From contig URPV01000058.1 of NCBI GenBank assembly GCA_900549805.1, positions 1 to 6,842 of the forward strand: DNA of 6,842 bases, read 5' to 3'. This document shows positions 4,725 through 6,842 of this stretch, one piece after another. Under the pieces are notes generated by a model, which was not told the origin of the DNA, did no database searches, and saw nothing but the letters and a program-made list of their open reading frames with translations. Numbering within the stretch: the stretch's first letter is position 1; each line of letters begins with the position of its first letter. This DNA comes from an uncultured Veillonella sp. (GTDB taxonomy: Bacteria; Bacillota; Negativicutes; Veillonellales; Veillonellaceae). The position numbers were made by a program, and so were the translations under genes.

Positions 4725-6350
4725 TTACATCATACCGCCCATGCCGCCCATTGGAGGCATAGCAGGTGCTGCTGCATTTTCTTCTACCTTATCAGCTACG
4801 ATAGTTTCAGTAGTCAATACGAGGGAAGCGATAGAAGCCGCATTTTGAAGGGCAGAACGAGTAACCTTAGCTGGATCAACGATACCAGCAGATACCATGT
4901 CTTCGTACTCTTCAGTCAAGGCATTAAAACCAATGCCTTTATCAGTGTGTTTTACCTTTTCTACTACAACGGAACCTTCGAGGCCTGCGTTGTAAGCAAT
5001 TTGACGAACAGGTTCTTCAATAGCCCGTTTAACGAGGGTAACACCAGTTGCTACATCACCTTGAGCATCGATAGAATCAAGAGCATCCATGATGTCGATG
5101 TAGGTTGTGCCACCACCAGCAACGATACCTTCTTCTACCGCTGCACGAGTTGCATTCAAAGCATCTTCAATGCGGAGTTTTTTATCCTTCATTTCTACTT
5201 CGGTAGCAGCCCCTACTTCGATAACAGCAACGCCGCCAGAAAGTTTAGCCAAGCGTTCTTGCAATTTTTCTTTATCAAAGTCAGATGTAGTTTCAGCCAA
5301 TTGTGCACGGATTTGAGCCACTCGTTGAGCAATCATATCCTTAGAGCCAGCACCATCAACGATAGTAGTTTCGTCTTTGGAGATACGTACTTGACGAGCT
5401 GTACCCAAATCAGTGAGTTCTACGGAATCCAATTTACGACCCATATCTTCAGTGATTACAGTACCACCAGTCAAGATAGCGATATCTTCGAGCATAGCTT
5501 TACGGCGGTCACCAAAGCCAGGAGCCTTAACAGCTACAGCCTTGAAGGTACCACGTAAGCGGTTAACAACGAGGGTTGCCAAAGCTTCGCCGTCCACATC
5601 TTCAGCGATGATGAGAAGTTCTTTACCAGTTTTAACAACCTTTTCAAGGGTTGGCAAGAGATCAGCAATAGCAGAAATCTTGCGGTCCGTAATGAGGATA
5701 GCAGGGTTATCAATAACAGATTCCATACGGTCTGTATCAGTCACCATGTAAGGGGACAAGTAGCCACGGTCGAATTGCATACCTTCTACTACGTTAAGGC
5801 CAGTTTCCAAGGATTTGGATTCTTCAACGGTAATAACACCGTCATTACCAACCTTTTCCATAGCTTCTGCGATGAGGCCACCGATTTCTTCATCGCGGCA
5901 AGAAACTGTTGCTACTTGAGCAATTTCATTCTTACCGGATACTGGGATAGCCTTGTTTTTAATTTCTTCTACCAAGCGAGATACAGCTAATTCAATGCCT
6001 TTTTTAAGGACCATTGGGTTAGCGCCAGCGGCTACGTTGCGCATACCTTCTTGAATTATTGCTTGTGCCAAGAGGGTAGCTGTAGTTGTGCCATCACCAG
6101 CTACGTCGTTAGTTTTAATGGATACTTCTTTTACCAATTGAGCACCCATGTTTTCGAATGGGTCGGACAATTCAATGTCACGTGCGATGGTAACGCCATC
6201 ATTAGTGATAGTAGGCGCACCGAATTTCTTATCCAATACAACATTACGGCCTTTTGGTCCCAATGTTACTTTTACTGCATTTGCCAAAGCATCAACGCCA
6301 CGACCAAGAGCACGGCGAGCTTCTTCGTTGAACAAAATTTCTTTTGCCAT
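4725..6350 (-). CDS. groEL: Chaperonin GroEL (Hsp60)
   Basis: The 541-residue subunit of the cytosolic double-ring chaperonin, which encloses unfolded proteins under the GroES lid and uses ATP to drive release. All landmarks are present: LGPKGRNVVLD (30-40), the ATP-site NDGVTI with Asp51, AGDGTTTATLLA with Asp86, the apical-domain block around GYLSPYMVTD (196-205), the hydrolytic aspartate 396 in EDALNATRAAVEEG, AGGGTTYI, and a short GGMGGMM tail. The start is ATG at 6350, giving MAKEILF as in other GroELs and preceded by AGAGGT. An upstream in-frame ATG at 6380 would add ten residues that do not belong to the family. It follows groES by 37 bases in one operon. Nothing about the protein is unusual. 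Confidence 0.98.
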   Translation of the reverse strand: MAKEILFNEEARRALGRGVDALANAVKVTLGPKGRNVVLDKKFGAPTITNDGVTIARDIELSDPFENMGAQLVKEVSIKTNDVAGDGTTTATLLAQAIIQEGMRNVAAGANPMVLKKGIELAVSRLVEEIKNKAIPVSGKNEIAQVATVSCRDEEIGGLIAEAMEKVGNDGVITVEESKSLETGLNVVEGMQFDRGYLSPYMVTDTDRMESVIDNPAILITDRKISAIADLLPTLEKVVKTGKELLIIAEDVDGEALATLVVNRLRGTFKAVAVKAPGFGDRRKAMLEDIAILTGGTVITEDMGRKLDSVELTDLGTARQVRISKDETTIVDGAGSKDMIAQRVAQIRAQLAETTSDFDKEKLQERLAKLSGGVAVIEVGAATEVEMKDKKLRIEDALNATRAAVEEGIVAGGGTTYIDIMDALDSIDAQGDVATGVTLVKRAIEEPVRQIAYNAGLEGSVVVEKVKHTDKGIGFNALTEEYEDMVSAGIVDPAKVTRSALQNAASIASLVLTTETIVADKVEENAAAPAMPPMGGMGGMM

Positions 6351-6387
6351 ATATATTACCTCTTTCCTCTTACATGTCACCTAAGAA

Positions 6388-6669
6388 TTAGTCGACGATA
6401 GCCAAGATATCACGTTCGTTCAAAATCATGTGGTCAACGCCGTCAATTTTAACCTCGTTGCCAGCGTATTTAGCGAACATAACCTTGTCGCCTACAGCGA
6501 CTTCTACAGGTACTTTAGTACCATTATCTAAAATACGACCGGAACCAACTGCAACGACAACGCCTTCGGAAGATTTTTCCTTAGCTGTGTCTGGCAAGAA
6601 GATGCCGGATTGTGTTTTTTCTTCTTTTTCTACAAGTTTAACAATTACTCGATCTGCTAAAGGTCTCAT
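6388..6669 (-). CDS. groES: Co-chaperonin GroES (Hsp10)
   Basis: This 93-residue protein forms the seven-membered lid of GroEL. Visible features are the N-terminal RPLADRVIVKLVEKEEKT, the mobile loop SGIFLPDTAKEKS (21-33) with the hydrophobic tripeptide IFL (23-25) that binds GroEL, the beta-barrel segments VVVAVGSGR and VEVAVGDKVMFAKYAGNEV, and the C-terminal HMILNERDILAIVD. Length is within the usual 90-100. ATG at 6669 follows AAGGAGTGA with good spacing. It is the first gene of the groESL operon, transcribed from the promoter at 6730-6757 and ended by the terminator after groEL. Confidence 0.98.
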   Translation of the reverse strand: MRPLADRVIVKLVEKEEKTQSGIFLPDTAKEKSSEGVVVAVGSGRILDNGTKVPVEVAVGDKVMFAKYAGNEVKIDGVDHMILNERDILAIVD

Positions 6670-6700
6670 AATAGGTCACTCCTTTTTTTACTATTGGTAT

Positions 6701-6715
6701 GTGGTCTCAGACCAC
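6701..6715. promoter_or_regulatory. 15-bp perfect palindrome in the groESL leader, a candidate operator
   Basis: GTGGTCT-C-AGACCAC lies between the -10 and the groES ribosome site, the place normally held by the HrcA-binding CIRCE element. It does not match CIRCE (TTAGCACTC-N9-GAGTGCTAA), which I cannot find in the window. As RNA it would form a 7-bp hairpin near the transcript 5' end, which could also protect the mRNA. Confidence 0.5.
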
Positions 6716-6729
6716 TCTTTACAAGTACT

Positions 6730-6757
6730 ATACTACCATAGCAAAAGTAAAAGTCAA
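6730..6757 (-). promoter_or_regulatory. Promoter of the groESL operon
   Basis: TTGACT (6752-6757), a 16-bp spacer and TAGTAT (6730-6735) preceded by TGG as an extended -10. An overlapping TATAGT (6727-6732) would give a 19-bp spacer. Upstream, leftward-reading AT-rich sequence resembles an UP element. Confidence 0.75.
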
Positions 6758-6780
6758 TAGGATAAAGTCAAAAAGTCAAA
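6752..6780 (-). repeat. Three TTGACTT repeats at the groESL promoter
   Basis: On the plus strand AGTCAAT (6752-6758), AGTCAAA (6766-6772) and AGTCAAA (6774-6780), with periods of 14 and 8. The first is the -35 element. The half-sites resemble CtsR half-sites (RGTCAAA), but the true CtsR operator has a 3-bp gap and the upstream pair here has only 1 bp. Confidence 0.5.
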
Positions 6781-6818
6781 AATATTTTTAAACTCTTGTT
6801 GAATCCTATACTGGCAAT

Positions 6819-6842
6819 AAAAAAAAGCCCTGAAAGCCATTC
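6819..6842 (-). terminator. Partial terminator of an unseen upstream gene
   Basis: Leftward, GGCTTTCAGGGCTTTTTTTT ends in eight T (6819-6826). It looks like the 3' arm of a hairpin (CTTTCAGGGCT) whose other arm lies beyond the right edge. If so, the next gene to the right is also on the minus strand. Confidence 0.5.

Noticed and set aside
4845..5558. Long open plus-strand frame (237 codons) opposite groEL
   Set aside because: It is antisense to a fully convincing groEL, its product is Phe/Ser/Tyr-rich with no domain, and it has no ribosome site; open antisense frames are common over conserved genes.
6351..6380. Upstream in-frame ATG of groEL adding MTCKRKEVIY
   Set aside because: GroEL proteins begin MAKE-like, and the AGAGGT site is correctly spaced for ATG at 6350; the extension would begin just after the groES stop with no ribosome site.
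6670..6800. HrcA CIRCE element or canonical CtsR operator upstream of groES
   Set aside because: No TTAGCACTC/GAGTGCTAA pair exists, and the AGTCAAA repeats are 1 bp apart instead of the 3 bp CtsR requires.

Overview
The window reads as a chromosomal segment of a Gram-negative-walled Firmicute of the class Negativicutes, most likely Veillonella or a close relative. The reasons are moderate-to-low GC (about 40-45% by eye), strong AGGAGG-type ribosome sites, sigma-A-like TTGACT/TATAAT promoters, a classic 541-residue GroEL with a GGM tail, and an E. coli-like malate dehydrogenase next to lysine and heat-shock genes. The genus is an inference, not something the sequence proves. All seven supported genes lie on the minus strand, in several separate transcription units divided by intrinsic terminators. 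I see no tRNA, rRNA, CRISPR array or insertion sequence.

From right to left (the direction of transcription): a cut-off terminator from an unseen gene at the right edge; the groES-groEL operon with a strong promoter, a 15-bp perfect palindrome in the leader and a strong terminator; a 71-residue tail-anchored small membrane protein; mdh, with a CRP/FNR-like box and a long dyad upstream and a strong terminator downstream; a diaminopimelate decarboxylase-family gene (lysA type) with its own near-consensus promoter and a terminator; a two-gene operon of a small membrane protein and a nitroreductase; a 319-bp intergenic stretch holding an isolated consensus promoter that drives a roughly 70-nt leader ending in a perfect 14-bp terminator; and, at the left edge, the start of a suf-type gene.

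The most striking object is that left-edge reading frame. Its first ~45 codons are the N-terminus of SufC, the Fe-S assembly ABC ATPase. At the Walker A motif it switches in frame to the GTPase domain of MeaB/ArgK, the methylmalonyl-CoA mutase chaperone. GC content jumps from about 40% to about 51% at the same point. This is either a real P-loop recombination or, more likely, a chimeric assembly join between two unrelated NTPases that share the GAGKST-coding stretch. It should be resolved with reads before anyone treats it as a new protein.

The other notable points are a Gly in place of the NAD-selecting Asp34 of malate dehydrogenase, the absence of the CIRCE operator upstream of groESL with a different palindrome in its place, and the attenuator-like leader upstream of the suf gene. 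Otherwise the content is ordinary housekeeping: protein folding (GroESL), C4-dicarboxylate metabolism (MDH; MeaB would belong to the same succinate-propionate route) and lysine synthesis.
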